DNA of 64,000 bases from Butyriboletus loyo (taxonomy: Eukaryota > Basidiomycota > Agaricomycetes > Boletales > Boletaceae): NCBI GenBank assembly GCA_038093515.1, contig JBBPSI010000017.1:124001-188000 (forward strand), given 5' to 3'. Within the stretch, counting starts at the first letter, position 1; each line of letters opens with the position of its first letter. This document shows, in pieces, positions 48,113-58,100 of the stretch. The notes under the pieces were generated by a model. The model was not told the origin of the DNA, made no database searches, and saw only the letters and a program-made list of their open reading frames with translations. Both the position numbers and the translations under genes were made by a program.

Positions 48113-48779
48113 ATGCTGGCACGTACCTTCGCACCAGTGTACTCTGCCTGCCTAACTGACCGTGGTCTCACAGCATGCGGGACCCCGTGGCACGCACAAA
48201 GTCCACTACCATGTATCCAGCGACTGGGATTTCATCTTGGAGACGCAAGAAACCATAGACGTATCTCTCGTTATGCCACATTACCGCGCAAGACAACAGC
48301 CGGTGGACCACCGTTTGAACATGTTCATCGCTGCTGCTGCTGCACCTGTGAAATTGAAAGTCGTGAGTGCCTGATTTTTGTTGTTGTTTTTGGTGGGAAT
48401 CTGAACGTGGCATGATTAGTGTCGACCCGTGTCTCGATGCAAATTCTACCTGGAGGTCCGGGCGGACGTGTCCAACGTTACCGTATGGGTCCCCTCTGAC
48501 TTCAAGGGTCACATTCGGCACTCGGGCCGGGCGTCGTACTCTGCTGGTTTCGTAAACCGCATCATGGAAAACGTTCGCTTTAATGAAGATACCTGTGACC
48601 AGTGGGATACCGATGAGGTCGTCGTCCAGACTACGGGCACTGTGACATTTCGCATGTGGGATGTTCACGCCAACGCACCCGAAAACGCCCGAAAGGAGGC
48701 ATTAAAACGAATGTTTGGTTATTCGAAGAAATCCGAGGGAACGCGTTGCGGCATCGATTGGGATTTTTTGCTCGACTAG
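48113..48779 (+). CDS. DUF7330-like protein, second copy
   Basis: ATG 48113 (MLARTFAP) joins over a short intron (48137-48172) to a frame beginning HAGPRGTHKVHYHVSSDWDFILETQETIDVSLVMP. A second intron (about 48364-48419) precedes CRPVSRCKFYLEVRADVSNVTVWVPSDFKG. The protein continues to WDTDEVVVQTTGTVTFRMWDV and ends FLLD with TAG at 48777-48779. The blocks WVPSDFKG and DEVVVQTTGTVT correspond to LPSQFRG and DEVYIHTEGNIE in the first copy, so the two are paralogues that have diverged strongly. An N-terminal exon may be missing. Confidence 0.6.
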
Positions 48780-49434
48780 ATCCAGACATCTTCTTCTTCC
48801 TTTTCGTTCAGTACACCCTCGTTTTTTTCTGATTTTCTTGCTTCACCAGAGCAGCGACAGGCTCATCGCAGAATCTATTTATTATCCAGCCACTGATCTT
48901 GCTGGTCGGTTTCAGTATGTAGCCACCTGAACGTGTAGCCATTCCTCGCCCACACTTACATATATTGTAGCTTTGTTTTCTTCCCGCATCACTGTAGCCC
49001 TAGCCATCCACTCGACCGAAGATACCTCACGTTGTCCGCTAGCCAGCGTTGGCTGCGGTACGTAAAGTTGTGAGTAAGGCCGTGGCCAACGGATGAACTG
49101 ATGCGGCCTCATGGTAAACGGTAAAATTGGCGGCCAACCGAGCCGCAAATATGGCTGAAGTTTATGTAACGAAATCATCCATGGCGTGAACCTTGGCCGC
49201 TGCAATCTAGCCGCTCGTGATACTAAGCATGATCAGCGTGGATGGGCCATCTTTCAACCACACTGGATAGCACGGTCCTAGCTAGCGATATAGAAATCGA
49301 GGTCGAAGGTGGCATGTTCCAGGACTGCACGGTACAAGCCACCCAGTGGCTGTTTGCCTTTATGAAAACGGTCGTAGCTCCTCTGTTACGAAGAACCTCA
49401 AAAGTGAGCGAGAGCACATACCAGACCTGTCAAG
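48780..49434. other. Spacer before the seven-helix gene remnant
   Basis: A plus-strand frame from ATG 49242 (MGHLSTTLDSTVL...) is open to the remnant and beyond, but its first 60 residues have no recognisable family. No other gene is seen. Confidence 0.35.
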
Positions 49435-49580
49435 GCGATTACGGTCTTCACTCTCACTCTCACTACATAACCCTAATGTCGATTGTTTATAGAGTGATTT
49501 ATCGCTATGCGACACGTAGATTCTGGTGGGAGGATGAATACGCATCGATCGGGAGCGTCATTTGCGTTTTGAACTGGGTA
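49435..49580 (+). pseudogene. Frameshifted remnant of a fungal seven-helix (rhodopsin-type) membrane protein gene
   Basis: Starting at 49435 one frame reads AITVFTLT, matching AISVFQSI of the intact gene at 50335-51517, then hits a stop in a CTCACT microsatellite. The next frame continues as ITLMSIVYRVIYRYATRRFWWEDEYASIGSVICVLNW, parallel to the LLSLFRLWFRLQIRRFWWEDAWAFIVCFCAII of the intact gene, up to a donor at about 49579. The remaining helices are not recognisable downstream. Either it is a broken tandem copy, or its repeat-borne frame shift reflects an assembly error. Confidence 0.6.
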
Positions 49581-50334
49581 AGTTTATCTGCCCGTTGTCA
49601 TCCTCCCGATACATCCAGCTGGCCAATCTTCCGTGATCTCGTTCTGGATATATACATTCACGAAAAATTTCCCAGCTCACACTACTCGCACGGCATTCCA
49701 GAAGTTTCCTTCCAGCTTACTACGATAGATCTAGATGCCCTCGATGGCATCACCACTGGCAGTATTTCCACCGACGGCCCTACCTCGATGCAGTTACGGC
49801 GAAACATGGGTCTGAACAATGAACAACGTCAGTTTACGACCACCACTGACCAGTTTCCGATAACATCACGACTCGGCTCTCTGTGCATCGTCAACGACCC
49901 TTGTGCACCAGACTCTCAACAAGCAATAACCATCTGGCACAGGTTTTTCACCAGGGCAACATACATGATTCAGCCTCAGTAGGGACAACTATCCCTGAGA
50001 ATATTGCTTGGCCAGCATATTCATTCATTCCCTATCCTCGTTCCTATTACGGTTTTCTGTACTTCCCTGGTGAGTAATATCAACGCTACGCTTGGACACC
50101 TCACGATTTGGCAATCCCGTCGCCAGTGGGGCCGCCAACAGAAAAGGATAAAATGGCTCTCATCTGCGTCTGATCGTGGCATTTACCTTGCGCCAGATTG
50201 CGTTGTCTACGTACATGTGGCTGCTATGGGGGCCTCGCCCCCCTGGCACAGCATATCGGTCTGTCTTTCAGGGCGGGAGCATGTGGAATCAGAATTCCTA
50301 TAAATCTAGGTTTGACTGCAACCATGGCACAAGG
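49581..50334. other. Spacer downstream of the seven-helix remnant
   Basis: A plus-strand frame stays open to 49982 (DLVLDIYIHEKFPSS...) but shows none of the remaining seven-helix blocks. It could be decayed tail of the remnant. Nothing else is recognised. Confidence 0.3.
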
Positions 50335-51517
50335 ATGAACGGCACGTATCAATTTTCCGAGTCCACGATGCTGACTATACGAGGTTTTTACTCTGTTCTC
50401 CTCAGTTTTTCACTGTTTGACTGATCTGTAGTCGCAATCAGTGTTTTTCAATCTATCGGAATACTGTTGTCGCTATTTCGTTTGTGGTTCCGGCTACAAA
50501 TTCGACGTTTTTGGTGGGAAGACGCATGGGCGTTCATTGTATGCTTTTGTGCTATTATATTCGTGACCTCCGGTTGGATGTATCTGAAAGGCGGTGCGTA
50601 CCAGACCTTATTACTGTGAGACTGTTGAGTGTCCGACCTCACGCAACCAGGCTGGAAGATGTCAGTCGTCGGAATTTGGGCATACAGTACGACGATGCCT
50701 TGTGTAATATGGTATGCCACACGACTACTCCGCTCGTTCGTCGCTAAAGGTATCTGTTTTGAGGGCTGCCCGCATGAGTATGCTGTACTCGATAGCTCGC
50801 ATTGTCCATCCAACAGAGCGTATACGCCGAATTATAACCGCGGTCGCTGTCCTCTTTTTACTGTTATTCTTGGCATTCATCGCGATGAAACTGTGGTGGC
50901 TCACTCAAAATCTAAGCTGGCTCAAGGAGACCCAGTTTTACACAAAACCCGGACGTCCGTTGCCTACATGGATGTATATTTACCAGTTGTGTTGTGAGTA
51001 CGCACGTTGTTTACCAGGGGTTAAGTTGAAGACGTACTTAGCCGACTGTATTACGGATTTGATCCTCATCTCATTGGCTGTGCGGTCGCTGTGGAGCATG
51101 AATCTTCCGAAGAAGCAGCGAACGATGATTATTGCAATCTTTTCTTCCACCATCATCGTGACGATGGCGTCCATATTTCGTGGGGTGAGTCAGATCATGA
51201 GTCTGCGGTCCCTCATGGGAGTGGCCCCCGACTTCGAGGTATGACTGTATCAGGGAGTTTGTCGAGTCCTGGTTCTCATGCGGTATACTCAGGTAGCTTG
51301 TTCCATCATCAACTGTAATCTTCTCGTGGTCGTGACTTTCATCTACCGTCGTTCTCGGAGTGCGTCCAGTTCAGATGTCCTTGAGGACGACGACCATACG
51401 AGATCTGATGGGGCCGGGGTCACGACTCAGGCACTGACCACAGTTGATCTCAGTCTTCCAATCCACTCAGGCGGTAGCGACATGCCATGTGACACTGTTG
51501 CGCGCCAGGAGTGTTGA
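50335..51517 (+). CDS. Fungal seven-helix integral membrane protein (rhodopsin-domain type)
   Basis: ATG 50335 (MNGTYQFSESTMLTIR) is followed after an intron by VAISVFQSIGILLSLFRLWFRLQIRRFWWEDAWAFI, the typical start of this family, whose FWWEDAW motif marks the first intracellular loop. Helices continue with VCFCAIIFVTSGWMYLK, SVVGIWAYSTTMPCVIW, then AARMSMLYSIARIVHPTERIRRI with the ARM[SN]LL[YF]xxxR[LI] type motif. Later helices follow at ~50840-50900 and ~51040-51180, with the last helix at VACSIINCNLLVVVTFIY before a Ser/Asp/Thr-rich cytoplasmic tail to 51517. Ligand and signalling role are unknown. The upstream remnant at 49435 suggests local duplication. Confidence 0.75.
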
Positions 51518-51598
51518 CTCTTCCCGAGCCAACTATGTAATCAATTATTTATTTATTGCGATGAGGCTCCACGACACCAATGTCACACCATGAATACA

Positions 51599-52303
51599 TT
51601 ATACGCCGTTGGATAACCCTGCGGTCTCGAGACACTTTTCTACAGCTCCCACGAGTGTGGGGTTTTCAAGTGCAGCTGCAACTCGTTCCTTGTCGTTAAG
51701 CTGCTTGTTCACTAGATCAAGGCCAAGTGTCAATACCTGCTTCTGTCATCCATGCGGGAAAGCGCACCTGCGAGCTCGCTCTGATGGGAACCAGGCTTTA
51801 CCCGGATATCGATTTTAAACCTCGGCGGAAGACTGCGTGTCAGTCTCACCCGGATAGACAACCCTAAAAAACAGCAGTAGTCAACCTGCATTGGTCGAGA
51901 GATGGAAATAATTCATTATACCGATCAGAGTCGACATGCCGCAGTGCGGCACGGTTGGTGTGAACTCGACGACGACGTGGTTTTCTCCGACCTCGATTTG
52001 TTCAGCTGATACCACCCGAAGCTCCTCCAAGCTGTTTGGATGTTCGGGGTCAGAAATGGACCTTATAAGTTCTGAGAAGAAAGTCAAGCGCGTCATTCGC
52101 TTGCGATTCGTTCAGGGGAGATTACCGAATATCTCGTCCTGATCAATCGGTTCAACATCGGTGCTGGTGCTGTCCTCGTCATCATCTACCCAGAGAGATT
52201 GGCCTGTTTCAAAGCGCGACTTCCTGGCGGACTTGCGCGAGACATAAATGGTTGGGTTTGCGTTGAATATTTTGGGATCCATGATAGTATTGAGATGAGT
52301 CAT
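51599..52303 (-). CDS. CIA2: Cytosolic iron-sulfur assembly component 2 (MIP18 family)
   Basis: Cia2 is part of the CIA targeting complex, which hands Fe-S clusters to cytosolic and nuclear proteins. The start may be ATG 52303 ([18 protein letters not shown]) or ATG 52282 ([11 protein letters not shown]). The first exon reads ...FETGQSLW with an acidic tail. The MIP18 domain covers 52060-51680: [28 protein letters not shown], then [19 protein letters not shown] with the reactive cysteine in [24 protein letters not shown], and [21 protein letters not shown]. It ends at TAA 51599-51601. It converges on the seven-helix gene with 81 bp between stops and is divergent from DCN1 over 147 bp. Confidence 0.9.
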
Positions 52304-52450
52304 GTCCGAAATGATCTGCTGTCACGCTGGCGTATTGTGTCACAGGATCACGTGCTGTCATCAGACGCGTCAATATTCCTCCTTTCTGGAATTTGCATTG
52401 CAGAGCGCCCTCAAGCTCCAACTCGTCTCTCTGAAGTAGCACCATCAAAC

Positions 52451-54381
52451 ATGCCGCCCAAGGTTCGTCTTACGTCCTTTATACCCCCAATCACATTCGC
52501 ACTTACTGCCCACGCAGCGTAAACGTGCGGGGGCTGACACGGCCGCCATGGGCTCGACAACGCGATCGGCCAAGAAATCATCTAAAACGAGTGAGATCTG
52601 AGCGTTTCAGGGTCATGTACTGGCCTAATCGTCCTTGTAGCCCGGGGAAAAAATGGCGCGGCCGACGTAACTGAGGAAGCGTACGTGGTTCCTTCTGGCC
52701 CCATATTATGGCGTAGTGAAAGGTAATTTGCCACCGCGGCGACGTATTCAGTAACCCTGTAGAGGTCAGTGGCTTCTAGTCCGCTTTACGGAACCCTCAA
52801 TTGTTCAGCAAAAAAATGCACACAGCCGCCATCCAAAAGGACTAGAACAGCGGGCAATAAGAGAACTGCGGCGAGTAATCAGGCTCGAGGGACAAAGCCA
52901 GGTCCACAGGTCTTTGGGTAGGTCCCCGTTTTTGCCTGGTGGCCCAGTTAACCCATTAATTGCACCGCCTAGAATTGATGACGTAAGTCCCCCAGATCGC
53001 TTAGTTAAAATACTTCCATCTCAAAACTTGCCTCGCAGGAACCCCTCGACTCCTCCACGAGCCACCAACAGAGCGAGTAAGTCAGCATTTGGTCCATCTA
53101 AACCCTTGTCGCCACGCCTGGGTCACCTTCATATCTACTACGTCAATCGGGGTGATCGGGTTCAAGCATCGCCTGGTTACCTCCCGCATGCGCCTCTCGT
53201 CCTTCTTGTGCTGTGTTTCTAACAAACTCGCACCTAGTGATGAGTTGAATATATCCAAGCAAGCTTCCGTGGGTCTTTCTCGCGTGTGTCAAGGCGCTAT
53301 CGCATTGACACATGTGCCGCCAACTAGCCGATTGTACCGTCCAGGATTGAGTATACATCGCAACGAGCGCAAGCACTTTTCAAGAGTTTTGCAGATGATG
53401 ACGACCCTGATGTAATAGGACCAGGAGGTGTGGAAAGGTTATGCACAGAGGCTGGTATATCATTAGAAGGTGCCCAACCCCTCATACTGGCATGGCAATT
53501 CAAGGCCAAAGAAATAGCCAAACTCAGTCGTTCAGAGTGGCTCGAGGGAGCTGAGGCCCTGCGGTATGCGCATGAACTATTCCACCTTGACGAGGTTAGC
53601 TGACCGTGAACATAAGAATTTCGTCATTACCAGTCTTAGCAATGGCATTGAGGGAGCTGGATGACCTGGTCATCCATGACAAGGAACCGATAACATCAGT
53701 TTCTTCGCTATCTTCCGTCAAGAAGCGGGATCGAATCGACAAGGAACCCTACGACAGAGCGCGCTACCGGAAGTATGCGTTGAACCGCAACACTGCTTTC
53801 GCAGAGCTATATCAATTTTGTTTCACGCTTTCTAAGCCACCGTCAGTGCCCAGTACCATCCCACCACTTGTGCTGACGCCGCCCCAGACAAAGCAGGAAT
53901 TTAGATATAGAGGTGACCAGCTTCAGACTTGCCGTGTCGCGTATCCTCATACGCGAATAGACAGCTATGGTGCTATGGTCTGTATCACTAGTTCCGCGAT
54001 ACCCGATCATTACTGAGTTGATCGAGTTCTTGAGCGTGAGCGTACCCCTCTTATGTCTCAAATCGCTGTAATGACTCTCAACAGGAAAGCGGGTCCTATA
54101 AAGGCATCAACAAGGATATTTGGAACATGGTGAATGTCCTTGGGTACAATTTCGAGGGGTACTTATTGAAGTTCCTAGGTGTTTGAGTTCAGCCGGACGA
54201 TCAACGGGGAACTCGGCAACTACGAGGCTGATGGGGTACGTCCTTTTTGTATCATTCGTGATCACCCCCAACGCCTTTTTCTTCTTAGGCTTGGCCTACC
54301 TTGCTTGATGATTTCGTCGCGTGGAAGAGGGGCAGGACAGTTCACTCAACGGGCGAGATGCTTGCACTAATGGACGAATAG
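52451..54381 (+). CDS. DCN1: DCN1-like cullin neddylation protein
   Basis: Dcn1 helps the E2 Ubc12 attach Nedd8 to cullins, the activity that switches on SCF ligases. ATG 52451 (MPPK) joins via an intron to a basic, nuclear-localisation-like region (RKRAGAD..., then KKCTQPPSKRTRTAGNKRT). The PONY domain starts at about 53350 (SQRAQALFKSFADDDDPDVIGPGGVERLC) and runs through AWQFKAKEIAKLSRSEWLEG, RELDDLVIHDKEP, NTAFAELYQFCFTLSKPPNLDIETAMVLWSV, PIITELIEFL, and ends with [30 protein letters not shown]. The stop is TAG 54379-54381. There is no visible UBA domain, and the charged extension replaces it. Exon joins at 52900-53340 are the least certain. Confidence 0.85.
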
Positions 54382-54512
54382 GGACGATGATCTAGAACAT
54401 GTTCTACGTACAAAGCCTGCTTAATATCTTCCATGTGCAATCACTCTAGCGTTTTGATCAATTCGGAGGTTTGTTTAGCCAGCGATAAGCACCCTGAGTG
54501 ACATGTATCCGT

Positions 54513-54971
54513 CTACAGGTTAGGGTTATCTGGCGGATGATGGGGTGCGGCGACCACCGCTTCTGTCTCGCCGGCCTGAGTGGGTCGTGTGTCGTGGGCG
54601 AAATGTAATCGAGCGAGTTGGCGAACGGCTTGGTCTGCGCGGCGCTTCCTGCCAAGATCAAAGCGCGACGCCCGCTTGTCAGGACGACCTGGCAAGGTTG
54701 AGTCGGGCCCGGGTGTGAAGACGACGCGGTGAGGGAGGGGCAGAAGGCCCAAGGAGGCTCGGACTGCCTCCCATCTGCCGTGTATGCGATTGAGACGCGG
54801 GGAGGATGGGTCTGGGATCAAGTTGGGTTGAACGAGCTCACGGTTGTGGGGTGTCGACGGGGACGGGGACGACGATCGAGAGAACGGCGCGACTCCAGCT
54901 GCGATGCAGAGGAGAAGGAGGAGCGCGACCAGTCTAGCGTGGTTGGTTTGGTACTGGTGTCGGCCAGCCAT
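54513..54971 (-). CDS. Short orphan protein with an N-terminal hydrophobic helix
   Basis: A single-exon frame of 152 codons from ATG 54971 (MAGRHQYQTNHARLVALLLLLCIAAGVAPF) to TGA at 54513. Residues 13-30 look like a signal anchor. The rest is Pro/Arg/Ser-rich without a known domain. It lies between the convergent end of DCN1 and the 3' end of NOT4. It may be a real secreted or membrane-tethered orphan or chance. Alternative start TTG at 54989 adds six residues. Confidence 0.4.
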   Translation of the reverse strand: MAGRHQYQTNHARLVALLLLLCIAAGVAPFSRSSSPSPSTPHNRELVQPNLIPDPSSPRLNRIHGRWEAVRASLGLLPLPHRVVFTPGPDSTLPGRPDKRASRFDLGRKRRADQAVRQLARLHFAHDTRPTQAGETEAVVAAPHHPPDNPNL

Positions 54972-55101
54972 GACATGGTTGCTGCTCAAGAATATTAATA
55001 AAATATTTGCCTTGTTCGGCCAGTCTCTGAATCACTCTTCATGCATCATGCACACGCCCCGCCAACCTCAATCTGTTGAAATGTAGTACGACTCGACCCA
55101 C

Positions 55102-58100
55102 TCAAAAATCATCCACCTCAACTGGTCGTACTCCCTGCATCTTCTCCATCGCCTCCCTCAGTTCCGTCTCAGCAAAAACAGCAGCCTCCTTCGCAACCAC
55201 AAGCTTCTTCTCAAGCTCCTCCGTGATCATCAGCTTCGGTTTCCCGTCCATCTCGACCATACCGATACTATCAAACCTCTTCAGAGTATTTCCGATGCGA
55301 GGCATAAACGCATGCCGATCCCAACCACTGTCGTTGAATGCGAGGACAGCGCGGACAGCGGCTGTGTTTATGTCGCGGTGAAGTTCCTCCAGTTTTGATA
55401 GTTGAACTTCCATCCAACGGGCGCGACGTTCGAGGGCGAGAGTTAGCGCGGCGACTTCGTCCTCCTTGCCTGCTGCATCATCGCCCGCGTCGTCCAAGAA
55501 GTCATCACCTTTGAGCATGTCCCTGAGGACACCATCAAAGGACGAGCTGTCATCCCATGTAGTGCGCGGAAGAAGTCGCAGTAGATCAGAAATTGTTTGG
55601 GTCAACGTCTCTAGAAGTTGTTGGAAGGAAGATACTGCATTGTCGATGGAACCAGAAGGCATGTTGGTGGCGAACGAGCCACCGCCGACCGAGAGAGCCG
55701 ATAGGGCATGGACCAAAGGGCCATACTCCAACGGCATCTTTGCAGCAGGATTGATCTTTTGCATGTCAAAGAGCGGGTGGTTAGGAAGGTCCATAGATGG
55801 ATATCTGATATCGAGTTCGTCCAATGCATCCGCAAGCGATGTTCGCTCAATAGGAGACATTCGATCGACGGACTCTGCCCGAGACGCGCTAGGGCTAGGT
55901 GATACGATCTCACTACTCTTGCCAATAGGTCCTGCCAGTACATCTGAAGCTGAGACGGATGGCACAGCCGACATCTCGTCGGTGGCGACTTCAGTGTCTT
56001 TTGGAATCCTGATGGGACGAGCAACTGGTTTATTCTTTTTCGGTAGCTTCGAACGGATGGGAGCCTGGACGGCCGGCTCGGTCGCCCTGGGAGCAGGCGT
56101 TGGCTTTTCGATGCTGCCCTTTTTCGGCGTCGCAGAAACCTTCGTTCCACCTGCTTTCCCCTCCCCCCTCGTCCTTTCTTTTTCCCTCCCCTCCTTTTCA
56201 GCTCCTGCGCGCTTTTCCTGTTGTGCTTTCGCGGTCTTGTCCCTCTCAGCTTGTGCAGCCTTCTGCTGAGCAGCCCTCTCTTTCTCGAGCTTCTCTCGCT
56301 CGGCCCTTTCCCTTTCCGCCTTCTCCGCCTTCTCTTTCGCTTCCCTTATCGCCGCCAGTCTCTCCTGCTCCGCTACCTTCTCCTGAGCAAGACGTACCCT
56401 CTCAGCGGTGCGTGCGGCGGCCTTCTCCTGTGCTGCTTTTTGTCGCTCGAGTGCGCGTTCTGCAGCGGCAGCTTTCTTCGCAGCCTTGCGTTCGACCTTT
56501 GCTTGCTCCTTAGTAGCATCCTCCGCTTTTGACATATCGACAACCGGTATTTGGGCATCGGACAGGGTCGCCGCGGTCATGGAATTGTCTGTCACCGTGC
56601 CGAGGGCAGGAAATTCTGCGGATGATAGAGTAGGCAACGGGGAGGGCGGAATAGAAGCCGGGACTGGGAACGCATGAAGAAAACAAACGTAGCAAAGAAA
56701 GATTCGTCAGTATCATCATATCAGAATCAGGAGGGGGGCCCAAGAAAAGGACGAAAGTGGGGAGGGATCAGGAATGGTGAGCATTAAGAAGTAGATGGGA
56801 TGGGTACGAGCAACGATGGATGTGGATATAATTTGAAACGGATCATGAATGGTCGGCGTCATCACCACGAATAAATACCAATACGTCTCCTGCAGCTTCA
56901 CAAATTCATGGCGGCACGACGAGTGGGTGATGACGAGGAAAGGGCGTCATTAGCGACGCATTCATTCAACAATCATGGCCGTTGATAATATTTCCGCACT
57001 GAAAGCACGGCGCTCGGTACTCTGACCTGGGACTCCCTCCCCTTAGCAAAGGAAAGACACTCACTATTGAGAAGGGGCGGTTGAACCTTCAAGGAATCCG
57101 CCTGCGCCAGAGCGCCGTTATTGTTTCCAGTATGATTAACGGGGAGATCCTGTGGATAAGCCAATCCGGGAAGGGGTCGAATGGCCATGTGGTGTGGTGC
57201 ATGGTTCATACCAACAACAGAGGGTGCCGAGGAATAGGTCGTATTGAGGTTCGCGGGAACCGCTGAGGGGAGCACGGGTGACGCAAATCGGGCAGACATG
57301 ATTGCTGGATCGTTGAATGGCTGGTTCTGAGCATACGGATAATGTTGCTGCTGAGCTATACACAAGGGAAAGAAGATCGGGAGAAATAATCAAACAAAAA
57401 TAGTGAACATTAGTTAAAATTGCAAAGGAACAGTACAAGAGAAGAAACCGTCAATGTTTGTAGTGACACCTCATACAAGGAGAAGTCTCCTACCAGGGGG
57501 TCCGTTGGGCATTACGCTGGCTCGCTCACGACTGGACTGGATAAACTCGCGAAGCTGTGCCTCGCTAATAATGTTATGGTCGAAGGGCTGAAAGCGCGTT
57601 TGCTGTTGTTGTGGTTGCGGTTGTGAATGGGTCTGTGTTGCGGGTGTATGCTGGGCCAATAAGGTTGTGTACCCATGCTCAATGTGTGGGGGTAAATTCC
57701 AATGAGGTTGGGCCGACGATGTAGTCTCACTAGAGAAGAAAGAGTGATGGCTATCGCTCGCGCTTAGCGGAGAGGCGGGGTTGACAGGGGATGACGCAGC
57801 AGTGGACCCCTGGCGACCTCGCGCGAATCCAAACCTTGACACTTTCCTTTCTTCATCGGCGAATGGAGACTTCCTAGAAGTGGACGAAACCCCCTGTGGC
57901 GATACGATTGGATCCTCGCTGACCTCCCCAAACGGATTAAAGGAGCCGACATAACTAGACCCTCCTGCTGACTGGCGTTCGACAGGTGTAGCGCGAAAGG
58001 AAAGAGGATCATACATCGACCGGTTGTGTGGGTATGTAAGCCCGGGCGGCGCGAACGCTCGTGGGTGGTGAAGTTGCACCGGTGGCTGTGGTGGGCGCAG

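Noticed and set aside
55466..56269. Plus-strand frame of 267 codons
   Set aside because: Antisense to the NOT4 C-terminal exon, which is Ala/Glu/Lys-rich and therefore open on both strands.
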